Below are positions 1 to 6,942 of a DNA stretch of 32,137 bases, piece after piece. Position 1 is the stretch's first letter. Each line of letters starts with the position of its first letter. The stretch is from an uncultured Pelosinus sp. (GTDB lineage: Bacteria > Bacillota > Negativicutes > Sporomusales > Acetonemataceae), in contig UQPB01000038.1 in NCBI GenBank assembly GCA_900542835.1, positions 1 through 32,137 of the forward strand. Direction: 5' to 3'. The notes beneath the pieces were generated by a model. The model did no database searches. It was not told where the DNA came from and saw only the letters and a list, made by a program, of their open reading frames with translations. Position numbers and translations under genes: made by a program.

Positions 1-62
1 GTCGGTAGAGCACCTGACTTTTAATCAGGGTGTCCCGCGTTCGAGTCGCGGGTGGATCACCA
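1..62 (+). tRNA. tRNA-Lys (UUU), 5' end cut by window
   Basis: The 3' part of a tRNA gene. The anticodon stem CCTGA/TCAGG encloses the loop CTTTTAA, giving anticodon TTT (UUU), so lysine. The T arm (CCGCG, loop TTCGAGT, CGCGG) and an encoded CCA end at position 62 are visible. The first bases of the acceptor stem and part of the D arm lie outside the window. A strong terminator follows at once, so this is the last gene of its transcript. Confidence 0.93.
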
Positions 63-100
63 AAAAAACTTCCAGTTATTACTGGAAGTTTTTGTTTTTT
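63..100 (+). terminator. Rho-independent terminator of tRNA-Lys
   Basis: An A-rich run leads into the stem AACTTCCAG, loop TTATTA, CTGGAAGTT, followed by TTTGTTTTTT. The A run before and T run after the stem would let it work in both directions. The stem is nearly the same as that of the terminator at 21700-21733. Confidence 0.88.
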
Positions 101-137
101 GCTTTTCTTAGCACTCGTGCGGTAAACACAAAAACAG

Positions 138-166
138 TTGACGCTTTTATGGCTATATGCTACCAT
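138..166 (+). promoter_or_regulatory. Sigma-A type promoter for RS1 operon
   Basis: TTGACG (138-143), a 17-base spacer, then TACCAT (161-166) with an upstream TGC that makes an extended -10. It lies about 45 bases before the aptamer. All four complete downstream riboswitches with a visible promoter have the same 17-base spacing, which supports the call. Confidence 0.7.
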
Positions 167-204
167 GGACATGGCAAATTAACAGGATTTTTCGACAATT
201 GCAT

Positions 205-372
205 ATACGGAAACAGGTGCCCTACGGGGCTTAATAGGGAAGACCGGTGCAAAACCGGCGCGGTCCCGCCACTGTAATGAGGAGTGAACCCGCATAATGC
301 CACTGGGATGGAAGTCTTGGGAAGGTGCGGGCCAGCGATGATTCAGAGCCAGGAGAACTGCCTGTTTAACAA
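205..372 (+). promoter_or_regulatory. Cobalamin riboswitch RS1
   Basis: AdoCbl-type cobalamin riboswitch (Rfam Cobalamin family). The core motifs GGCTTAATAGGGAAG, the P5 hairpin with GCGCGGTCCCGCCACTGTAA, and the B12 box AGCCAGGAGAACTGCC at 347-362 are present. P1 can form between AAACAGG (211) and CCTGTTT (361-367). Downstream, a hairpin around CCCACGCGCGATGGGG (likely P13/L13 for the kissing loop) leads into a G-rich tract and two terminators. High cobalamin is expected to switch off the cbiK1-porin-cbiL-btuF-btuB operon by termination. Confidence 0.96.
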
Positions 373-453
373 TCGCCGTCATACCGCAGACTAAGCGGTG
401 TTTCACCCACGCGCGATGGGGAGGGGATTATTAGAACGGTTCAGCGATAGCTT

Positions 454-476
454 CCGGGAACTACGCCCGGTTTTTT
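454..476 (+). terminator. Riboswitch RS1 terminator
   Basis: Short GC stem CCGGG/CCCGG (454-458 with 466-470) followed by TTTTTT at 471-476. It sits just after the L13-like hairpin and G-rich tract of RS1, so it is the likely expression platform. Confidence 0.78.
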
Positions 477-492
477 ATGATGGATCTTGTCG

Positions 493-531
493 AATGACCT
501 TTCCCTGCTTTTGAAGGGAAAGGTCATTTTC
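493..531 (+). terminator. Second, tandem terminator after RS1
   Basis: Long stem AATGACCTTTCCCT (493-506) with AGGGAAAGGTCATT (515-528), ending in TTTT. It is stronger in pairing than the terminator at 454-476, only 17 bases before it. It may be a fail-safe for RS1. Its symmetry means it could also stop antisense transcripts. Confidence 0.75.
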
Positions 532-746
532 TATTCAGGCCATGTTTAGGTTTGTGTCTGGTTTGAATCCTGCAGTTGCAGACAGCGATCTTGTCAGGCG
601 GTAGCATCAATTGACCTGATTGCCGTTACGCATAGTGCGTTAGGCAACCGGACTTTTGGCTCTGTTGTATTCTGGCCCCGGCCTGCTCGCCTAATCGGCG
701 GACAGGCTGTGCTGAGAATAAAATAAAAACAAAGGAGTGACAGGGT
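532..746 (+). other. Long structured leader between RS1 terminators and cbiK1
   Basis: 215 bases with no convincing gene. Two hairpins are visible: 620-647 (TTGCC/GGCAA outside, ACGCA-TAG-TGCGT inside) and 681-707 (GCCTG/CAGGC outside, CGCC/GGCG inside), the latter ending 24 bases before the ribosome binding site. TTGACC at 611-616 with TAGTGC 16 bases further on is a weak candidate promoter that would bypass the riboswitch. No function can be assigned. Confidence 0.4.
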
Positions 747-1652
747 TTGAACAAACGGATTGGCTTGGTTCTGGCATTGTTGGTACTGTTTATGGGCGTT
801 GTCGGCAACGATATCAAGGCTTCGGCGGCGCCGGCGGAGAAGAAGGCGATTTTGGTCGTCAGCTTCGGCACAACGTTTCCTGACACGCTCAAGACGACGA
901 TTGAAAGCACGGAAAACAAGATCCGCGCCGCGTTTCCCGATTACGAAGTACGCCGGGCATTTACCTCCCGCATTATTATTCAGAGGCTGTTTGAACGCGA
1001 TCAGGTAAAAATCGAGACAGAAAGAGAAGCGCTGCTGCGGCTGAAAGCGGAAGGGTATAAAGAAGTCATTGTCCAGCCGCTGCATATTGTCGCAGGGGCC
1101 GAATATGACAAAATCAAAGGAATTGTTTCCCATTTGAAACAGGAAAACGCTTTTGAACGCATCGAGCTTGGCCGGCCACTGCTCTATTACCCCGGGGTAG
1201 AGGGGCATCCGGATGATTATACGATTGCCATTGATGCTGTCAAGCAGCAATTTCCCCAGCTTGGCCGCCGCGATGCTGTCGTCTTTATGGGCCATGGTGG
1301 ACCGCATCCGGCTAATGCCGCTTACGCGACGCTGCAGCTGAAGTTTGCCGCCAATGGTCTCGATAATGTATTTATTTATACGGTTGAGGGGTATCCTGAT
1401 CTGGATTGGGTGCTCGAGAAGCTGCAGGAGACCAATCGCCGCAAAGTAACGTTAATGCCGTTCATGCTGGTGGCGGGGGATCATGCTAACAACGATATGG
1501 CCGGCGATGAGGAAGATTCCGGCAAATCGATCCTGCAGGCCGCCGGATTCAAAGCAGACACTTTTGTCAAAGGACTGGGCGAAAATCCGGCTATTCAGGA
1601 TATCTACGTACAGCATATTAAGGACGCTATCGCTGCAGAGGAAGCAGAATAG
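747..1652 (+). CDS. cbiK: CbiK-type sirohydrochlorin cobaltochelatase, probably exported
   Basis: CbiK inserts Co2+ into sirohydrochlorin, the entry step of anaerobic corrin synthesis. The 301-residue protein has the family core ILVVSFGTT at residues 35-43, RRAFTSR at 69-75, QPLHIVAGAEY at 110-120, and the two metal-ligand histidines in MGHGGPHPAN (H183) and AGDHANNDM (H246). Residues 1-28 form a clear signal peptide (NKR, a hydrophobic stretch to G20, then ASA-AP), which the paralogue at 18765 lacks. This matches the known periplasmic CbiK of Desulfovibrio. Start TTG at 747 is set by AAAGGAG at 731-737. First gene of the RS1 operon. Export is inferred from sequence, and its substrate outside the cytoplasm is unknown. 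Confidence 0.93.
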   Translation: MNKRIGLVLALLVLFMGVVGNDIKASAAPAEKKAILVVSFGTTFPDTLKTTIESTENKIRAAFPDYEVRRAFTSRIIIQRLFERDQVKIETEREALLRLKAEGYKEVIVQPLHIVAGAEYDKIKGIVSHLKQENAFERIELGRPLLYYPGVEGHPDDYTIAIDAVKQQFPQLGRRDAVVFMGHGGPHPANAAYATLQLKFAANGLDNVFIYTVEGYPDLDWVLEKLQETNRRKVTLMPFMLVAGDHANNDMAGDEEDSGKSILQAAGFKADTFVKGLGENPAIQDIYVQHIKDAIAAEEAE

Positions 1653-1684
1653 AATAGTCAGCCGCGGGGGCATAAAGCCACGTT

Positions 1685-1732
1685 CCGCCATGTGCCGGGA
1701 AGCGTGAATGCGCGTCGACCGGCGCATGGCGG
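1685..1732 (+). repeat. Stable intergenic hairpin between cbiK1 and porin
   Basis: Inverted repeat of 14 pairs with one G-T wobble: CCGCCATGTGCCGG (1685-1698) and CCGGCGCATGGCGG (1719-1732), loop 20 bases. No T run follows, so it is not a typical intrinsic terminator. It could protect mRNA ends or set the ratio of cbiK1 to downstream genes. Confidence 0.6.
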
Positions 1733-1790
1733 CTTGCGGTTTGACTGCAACTGAAAAACTGCATATTCGGGGAAGAAAGAGGGCGTGTAT

Positions 1791-2735
1791 ATGAGAAAAG
1801 CTAAAGTAGTCGCCTTGCTGGCGGCGCTGGGAATGGCCTGTAGCGCAACGGCGTTTGCCGCTCCGGTTGATTTTAACGGTGAGGTCTCGCTTAAATACCA
1901 GCGCGACCGTGATGTTGACGGCGACAGCAACCGAGCGATGATCGGAACGCTGACTGTTGATGCCCAGACCAAAATCGCCGATGATCTGACGTTGTTCGGC
2001 CGGCTGGGGGCGCAGACGATTTCCCGCTACGGCTTTGGCGACTTTGCCGAAAATGAAACTAAAAAATCGGTGCTGGCGATTGACCAGTTCGGCGTAATTT
2101 GGGAGAAAAATGAGCTGGCATTCAAGCTGGGCCGTCAGGATCTTGAAATCGGTGCTACCTCGCTGCTTTACAGCCGTTCCAACTCAAATATCGGCAAGCA
2201 TAGTTTTGTTGATGGCCTGACGGTAAACGGTTTTGTCGGTGATACGGAAATCGCGGCGGTTTTAGCCAAGGAAGATAATAAAGACGAGCCGGACAGCCGG
2301 CTGTACGCGTTGCGGGCGGCTTACAGCCAACTGGAAAATTGGACGTTTGGCGCTACACTGGCCCGGTATGACAACCGGGAAGATACCAAAACCAATCATT
2401 GGGCTGTTGACGCCGCCTATCAATTTGGCAAAAGCACGTTGTCCGCCGAAGTGGCAAAATCGAACGCAGATGCCGAAGATCAGGCCTATGCGGTGGTGTG
2501 GGACCATGAATGCGATGATCGCACCAGCTTCTCCGTAACCGGATTCCGTGTGGAGAATCAGGCCAGCATGGGCGAGCAGAGTGACTTTGATTCAGGCAAT
2601 AAGGGGATTCACTACACGGTTAACTATAAGCTGGCTGAAAACATGAACCTGGAGGCCGTTTATAAGGATCAAAAACAAATTTCTGACAACCGTAAAAATA
2701 ACTCAACTGAAGTGACGCTTACGGTAGCTTTTTAA
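1791..2735 (+). CDS. Porin-like outer-membrane beta-barrel protein
   Basis: A 314-residue protein with a signal peptide (MRKAKVVALLAALGMACSA, cleavage near AFA-AP), then alternating amphipathic strands rich in aromatic and charged residues, and a C-terminal VTLTVAF ending in phenylalanine, the usual signal for the BAM machinery. This fits a diffusion porin of the kind found in diderm Firmicutes. ATG at 1791 is chosen because AGAGGG at 1778-1783 is well spaced for it. A GTG at 1785 in frame is too close. Its place between cbiK1 and cbiL in a cobalamin-controlled operon suggests a role in passage of cobalt or a corrin precursor, but substrate cannot be read from sequence. Confidence 0.78.
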   Translation: MRKAKVVALLAALGMACSATAFAAPVDFNGEVSLKYQRDRDVDGDSNRAMIGTLTVDAQTKIADDLTLFGRLGAQTISRYGFGDFAENETKKSVLAIDQFGVIWEKNELAFKLGRQDLEIGATSLLYSRSNSNIGKHSFVDGLTVNGFVGDTEIAAVLAKEDNKDEPDSRLYALRAAYSQLENWTFGATLARYDNREDTKTNHWAVDAAYQFGKSTLSAEVAKSNADAEDQAYAVVWDHECDDRTSFSVTGFRVENQASMGEQSDFDSGNKGIHYTVNYKLAENMNLEAVYKDQKQISDNRKNNSTEVTLTVAF

Positions 2736-2786
2736 ATAGATACTATAGTAATTTAGATATAGCTAACAATCAAGGAGGGTATTTAC

Positions 2787-3494
2787 TTGGCAGGAATATT
2801 TTATGGCGTAGGCGTCGGGCCCGGCGATCCGGAATTGATCACTCTTAAAGCCATACAAACCATTAAGAACGCAGATGTGATTATCGCGCCGAAAACCGAA
2901 AAGAAAGAAGACAGTGTCGCGCTCACGATTGCGACGCCATACCTTAAAGCGGATGTCAGCGTAGTCAAACTGGTTTTTCCGATGGTCTCGGATGATCAGA
3001 CGCTGACGGAAGCCTGGCGGGAAAATAAGGAATGCATCCTCGAATACCTGCAGGCCGGCAAGAATGTCGTTTTTCTAACCCTTGGCGACGCCATGTTCTA
3101 CAGTACTTATATTTATGTTTTTCAGTTGCTGCAGGACTGCGGGTTCCCGATCGTTACCATTCCGGGCATTACCGCTTTTGCCGCTATCGGCAGCCAGCTC
3201 GGCTATCCGCTGGTGGAAGGGAACGATACGCTGACCGTCATTCCGGCGACAATGGATGAGGCGAAACTGGACCGGGTTCTGGCCGTTGCCGACAATGTCG
3301 TGCTCATGAAAGTGTACAAGAATTTTCCCCGGATCAGGGAAATGCTGGACCGGCACGGTTTAGCGGCTAACGCGGTCATGATCAGCCGCTGCGGCCTTGA
3401 CGACGAGCAGGTAATCCGTGATCTTGCCCATGTGGCTGCAGACTATCGCCCCAATTATCTTTCGACCATCCTGACCCGGCGCAGCAAAGGCTGA
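2787..3494 (+). CDS. cbiL: Precorrin-2 / cobalt-factor II C20-methyltransferase
   Basis: SAM-dependent methyltransferase of the tetrapyrrole methylase family, which methylates C20 of cobalt-factor II (cobalt-sirohydrochlorin), the step after CbiK. The 235-residue protein opens with GVGVGPGDPELITLKA (residues 7-22), the SAM-site loop typical of CbiL/CobI. It also has LTLGDAMFYSTY, PGITAFAAIGS, VLMKVYKNFPRI and SRCGL. Length fits the family. Start TTG at 2787 lies 7 bases after AAGGAGGG. In this locus, with CbiK nearby, the cobalt-containing substrate is expected. The other corrin-ring genes are not in the window. Confidence 0.93.
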   Translation: MAGIFYGVGVGPGDPELITLKAIQTIKNADVIIAPKTEKKEDSVALTIATPYLKADVSVVKLVFPMVSDDQTLTEAWRENKECILEYLQAGKNVVFLTLGDAMFYSTYIYVFQLLQDCGFPIVTIPGITAFAAIGSQLGYPLVEGNDTLTVIPATMDEAKLDRVLAVADNVVLMKVYKNFPRIREMLDRHGLAANAVMISRCGLDDEQVIRDLAHVAADYRPNYLSTILTRRSKG

Positions 3495-3511
3495 CCCTGC
3501 TGCGAACGCAC

Positions 3512-3537
3512 CGCGCCCTGTCAGGAGGCAGGGCGCG
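3512..3537 (+). repeat. GC-rich hairpin between cbiL and btuF
   Basis: Stem CGCGCCCTG (3512-3520) and CAGGGCGCG (3529-3537), loop TCAGGAGG, no T run. Very stable. It lies 59 bases before the btuF start and resembles in kind the hairpin at 1685-1732: a possible mRNA processing or stability element. Confidence 0.55.
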
Positions 3538-3595
3538 CGTGCTCGTCGGAACCTTTTCTGCGCGGGAGCAAAGCGGGACAAAGGAGGAGGCGCTC

Positions 3596-4561
3596 ATGCG
3601 TCAACTGAAACAGGACAGTCGCTATGTGGTTGGGCTGCTGCTATTGCTGTTTGCTGTAAATATCGTCGGCTGCGGCCCGAAGCCGGCGTCGCCGCCGGCT
3701 GCCGGGGCCTATCTGATCGTAACCGATGATGCCGGACGAATTGTCAATTTCAGCAAGCAGCCGCAGCGGATTGTACCGTTATCGTCAAGCTTTCTCGATC
3801 TGCTTTACGCTGTCGGCGGACAGGCCGTAGGCAAGCCCAGTTCCAAGACTGGCAGTCTGCCGCCGGCGGCGCGGGAGCTGCCCGAAGTCGGCCATATCTC
3901 CAATATCAACGCCGAGCAGCTTCTGGGGCTCCGTCCTGATTTGGTTATCGGGTTTCAGGGTATACATGAAAAGCTGGTCCCGATTATGGAAAGCAGTCAT
4001 ATTCCCTTTCTCCTGATCAAGATGAAGACTTACCAGGATGTACAGGACAAGATCGAACTGTTCGGAAAGCTGGCTGGTACAGAACAGCAGGCGGCAGTGG
4101 TAGCGGACGGCATGCGGGCGCGGATTGCGGCCGTAACCGGCCGTGTACCGGCGGCGGCAAAATCGGTTGCGATCCTGCATGCCACAGCCAGCAGCATAAC
4201 CGTGCAGCTTGACAGCAGCATCGCCGGCAGTATTGCCAATATGCTGCGACTGAAGAATATTGCCGCCGGCAGTGTTGCCGGTAATCTGGAAACCGCGCCG
4301 TACAGCATGGAAAAGCTGGTTGAAGGCGATCCCGACATTGTCTTGATTACCTACATGGGCACTATGGCCGATATTGAAAAACGCCTGCGGGATGATGTCA
4401 AATCCAATCCCGCCTGGAATGGGCTGCGGGCAGTGAAAAATGAGCAGGTGTTTTTTCTGCCTATGGAATTATTTTTATTGAATCCGGGCATTCGCTATGA
4501 CGCGGCCGTCGATTACATGGCCAGGGTCGTCTATCCGGATGTATTTGGTTCGGCTAAATAA
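3596..4561 (+). CDS. btuF: BtuF-like corrinoid-binding lipoprotein
   Basis: Periplasmic binding protein of the BtuF/FepB (FecCD-linked) family, expected to capture a corrinoid and deliver it to BtuCD. The 321-residue product has a lipoprotein signal: hydrophobic residues 11-24 and lipobox IVGC with the lipidated cysteine at 26. Family features follow: QPQRIVPLSS near residue 55, EVGHISNINAEQLLGLRPDLVIG, and ENQVF-like KNEQVFFLP near the end. ATG at 3596 is preferred over an upstream in-frame start at 3539 because AAGGAGG sits at 3581-3587 and the signal peptide then starts correctly. It lies in the RS1 operon directly before a TonB receptor. Its likely permease and ATPase, BtuCD, lie 6 kb downstream. 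Confidence 0.87.
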   Translation: MRQLKQDSRYVVGLLLLLFAVNIVGCGPKPASPPAAGAYLIVTDDAGRIVNFSKQPQRIVPLSSSFLDLLYAVGGQAVGKPSSKTGSLPPAARELPEVGHISNINAEQLLGLRPDLVIGFQGIHEKLVPIMESSHIPFLLIKMKTYQDVQDKIELFGKLAGTEQQAAVVADGMRARIAAVTGRVPAAAKSVAILHATASSITVQLDSSIAGSIANMLRLKNIAAGSVAGNLETAPYSMEKLVEGDPDIVLITYMGTMADIEKRLRDDVKSNPAWNGLRAVKNEQVFFLPMELFLLNPGIRYDAAVDYMARVVYPDVFGSAK

Positions 4562-4585
4562 TGCGTAAATCAAGGAGGATTTTGC

Positions 4586-6724
4586 ATGCGAAAAAGTGCT
4601 CCGATATCGAATCAAACCAAGGCGGCCCTGCTGGCCGCCTGTTATCTGCTCAGCCCGCTAGGGATAGCGGCGGCTGAGCCAACAAACAGCGGGATCGAGT
4701 TTACCCTGCCGGCGACCATTGTCACGGCGACCCGCACCGAGCAAACGGTTAAGGAAACGCCGTCCACAGTGCAGGTGATCAGCAGGGAGCAGATCGAGCA
4801 GCGGCAATATCAGAATTTGAACGACGCGCTTAAAGACGCGGTGGGCATTACAACTTTCAATGATTTTCAGAATCGTGCCAATCTCAGCATTCGCGGTTCC
4901 GAATCCCGCCACGTCCTGATTATGGTGGACGGACGCCGCCTAAGCGGTGAGACGTCGTTTAATTCGGCTAATGCGTTTGATATTGACCGGATCCGTCTTG
5001 ACAATGTGGAACGGATTGAAATTATCCGCGGTTCTGCCGGCGCGCTTTACGGCAGTGATGCCATCGGCGGTGTCATTAACATCATTACCAAAAAGGTACA
5101 GAAAAACGAAGGGCATCTGGCTTATCAATATTCGGCCTGGGACGGGCTGAAATCAGCAGGACCCAGTATGCAATTCTATTATCAGGGGATTAACGATAGC
5201 GGCAATTTCTCCTGGAGTCTGACTGCCGGTCAGCAACGACCGAAACCGCTAGAACTGGCGGCAAACAGCACCGCCAATTATTACGGTAAAGAAGCGCCGC
5301 TGGCGTTAAGCGGCACCTGGAGGTTTGCTAACGATAATTGGCTTAAGCTGGATTACAGCAAGCTTTATGAGGAAACGGAGACCAGATACATACTGCTCTC
5401 GCAGGCACCGGGAATGCCAAATGTTCCCCGCTTGATCAAGAATGATAATACCCGCACCGATTGGTCCCTGGAGTATGGCGGCAGGAACGAACAGCAGGAC
5501 TGGCAGCTCAGAGCCTATCAGTCAAAATACGACAAGGATTACAGCAGTTACCAGACTGTCAAGATGGGATCGGCGCCGGCGAAAACCAGCTTGTCCATGT
5601 TTGACCTGCTGGAACGCAAGATCTCCGTGCTTGAAGGGAAAAACTCCTGGCTGGCTGCGGATAATCACTTGCTTACCGCCGGCTTTGAATGGCGTAAGGA
5701 CGAGACTGAGGGAACCCGGATTAAACGACCGGGCAGGACCGGCTCGCCTGTAGACTATACGACTCCTTACGGCAGTAAAACCAATTTTGCCGATAAGGCT
5801 TCCCTGGAATACCGGTCTGTATATCTGCAGGATGAAATCACGGCAGGCGACAAATGGCTGGTTATTCCCTCGCTGCGCTATGATTGGAGCGATTTATTCG
5901 CGTCAGAGGTTACGCCTCAATTGGGGACCACGTATAAAATTCGCGACGACTTGCGCCTGAAAACGGTCGTTGGCAAAGGCTATAAAACCCCGACCGTTAA
6001 TGAATTGTATCATTATTGGGAAATGGTGGCTCCGCGCGGCAGCAGCCCCGGTGAATTCTGGCAGGGAAATCCAGATGTCAAACCCGAGAAATCGACAAAC
6101 TATGAGATATCACTGGAAAAAGACTGGGAAAAGTCAAATATGCGAATTGGCTTATTCCGCAGTGAATTTAAGGACCTCATTGCCGGCTACTGGGACGGCA
6201 CGTATACCGATGATGCACAGTATGATGGCTTGTATGATGGTTATGGCCATGATAAACTCAGAACGTATGTTAATGTTCCGGAAGCAACGATTCAGGGCTT
6301 TGAAACAGAGTTTTCGCAAAAGCTTACCAATGCTTTGCGCCTGAGGCTGGGCTATGTTTATCTTGATGCCCGCAATAAAACCAGTGATACCCGTCTGGAG
6401 GACCGCCCCCGCCATCAACTGAATGTCGGTCTGACCTATCAGGAGCCGCAATCATCCTGGCTGGTGCGGCTTGACCTGGTCGGCTTCAACGATTACTGGA
6501 CAACGGTTGATGCCAATCAGATTTCTGAAGGCGCTGTTGAAGATGATCAATCAAAGAAAAAATTTCAGAACAAATCCTACAGCATTATTAATCTGATGGT
6601 GCAAAATGCGGTTAGCAAGGATACGACAGTATATTTAGGCGTAGATAATCTGGGCGATCATATTGAATATGACCGCGGGTTTGTGGGCCGGGTTTACCGC
6701 ACTGGCGTACAGTATAAATTCTAG
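4586..6724 (+). CDS. btuB: TonB-dependent outer-membrane receptor 1 (BtuB-like)
   Basis: A 712-residue outer-membrane receptor. A signal peptide (to about AAAEP) is followed by a TonB box-like ATIVTATRTEQ, the plug domain (QVISREQIEQRQ, LSIRGSESRHVLIMVDGRR, VERIEIIRGSAGALYGSDA, GGVINIITKK) and a long beta-barrel with the typical late motifs VVGKGYKTPTVNELY and NPDVKPEKSTNYE. It ends RTGVQYKF with terminal phenylalanine. ATG at 4586 follows AAGGAGG. As the last gene of the RS1 operon next to btuF it should import cobalamin or another corrinoid using TonB energy. Ligand is inferred from riboswitch control and neighbours. Confidence 0.92.
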   Translation: MRKSAPISNQTKAALLAACYLLSPLGIAAAEPTNSGIEFTLPATIVTATRTEQTVKETPSTVQVISREQIEQRQYQNLNDALKDAVGITTFNDFQNRANLSIRGSESRHVLIMVDGRRLSGETSFNSANAFDIDRIRLDNVERIEIIRGSAGALYGSDAIGGVINIITKKVQKNEGHLAYQYSAWDGLKSAGPSMQFYYQGINDSGNFSWSLTAGQQRPKPLELAANSTANYYGKEAPLALSGTWRFANDNWLKLDYSKLYEETETRYILLSQAPGMPNVPRLIKNDNTRTDWSLEYGGRNEQQDWQLRAYQSKYDKDYSSYQTVKMGSAPAKTSLSMFDLLERKISVLEGKNSWLAADNHLLTAGFEWRKDETEGTRIKRPGRTGSPVDYTTPYGSKTNFADKASLEYRSVYLQDEITAGDKWLVIPSLRYDWSDLFASEVTPQLGTTYKIRDDLRLKTVVGKGYKTPTVNELYHYWEMVAPRGSSPGEFWQGNPDVKPEKSTNYEISLEKDWEKSNMRIGLFRSEFKDLIAGYWDGTYTDDAQYDGLYDGYGHDKLRTYVNVPEATIQGFETEFSQKLTNALRLRLGYVYLDARNKTSDTRLEDRPRHQLNVGLTYQEPQSSWLVRLDLVGFNDYWTTVDANQISEGAVEDDQSKKKFQNKSYSIINLMVQNAVSKDTTVYLGVDNLGDHIEYDRGFVGRVYRTGVQYKF

Positions 6725-6728
6725 TCCG

Positions 6729-6778
6729 TAGAAAAAGGAATGCCGGCTACAGCACTCGATGCGGCATTCCTTTTTCTA
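6729..6778 (+). terminator. Terminator at end of RS1 operon
   Basis: Long perfect stem: TAGAAAAAGGAATGCCG (6729-6745) with CGGCATTCCTTTTTCTA (6762-6778). The T run lies in the 3' arm and the A run in the 5' arm, so it can act in both directions. It starts 5 bases after the btuB1 stop. Confidence 0.85.
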
Positions 6779-6832
6779 TGGACCGCCGGCAGGGACAAGC
6801 GTGAAGCGAAAGGCAGGATTATTTTTCTCTTT

Positions 6833-6870
6833 CGCCAACTGTATAAGGATATACCACGTTGGCGTTTTTT
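6833..6870 (+). terminator. Second terminator-like hairpin, upstream of cobN1
   Basis: Stem CGCCAAC (6833-6839) with GTTGGCG (6858-6864), inner stem GTATA/TATAC, then TTTTTT at 6865-6870. It lies 73 bases before the cobN1 start and 55 after the previous terminator. It may be a back-up terminator or an attenuator for cobN1. No aptamer that I recognise precedes it. Confidence 0.65.
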
Positions 6871-6942
6871 CTGCGGTCTAATGTGTGACTGCCGCAGCCT
6901 TCGTAATAACCGTATTTCTTCTGTGACAGAAAGGGTGACACC

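Noticed and set aside
594..1307. Minus-strand frame of 237 codons opposite cbiK1
   Set aside because: Antisense to a clear CbiK with signal peptide and catalytic motifs. A similar shadow occurs opposite cbiK2, as expected from paralogous genes.
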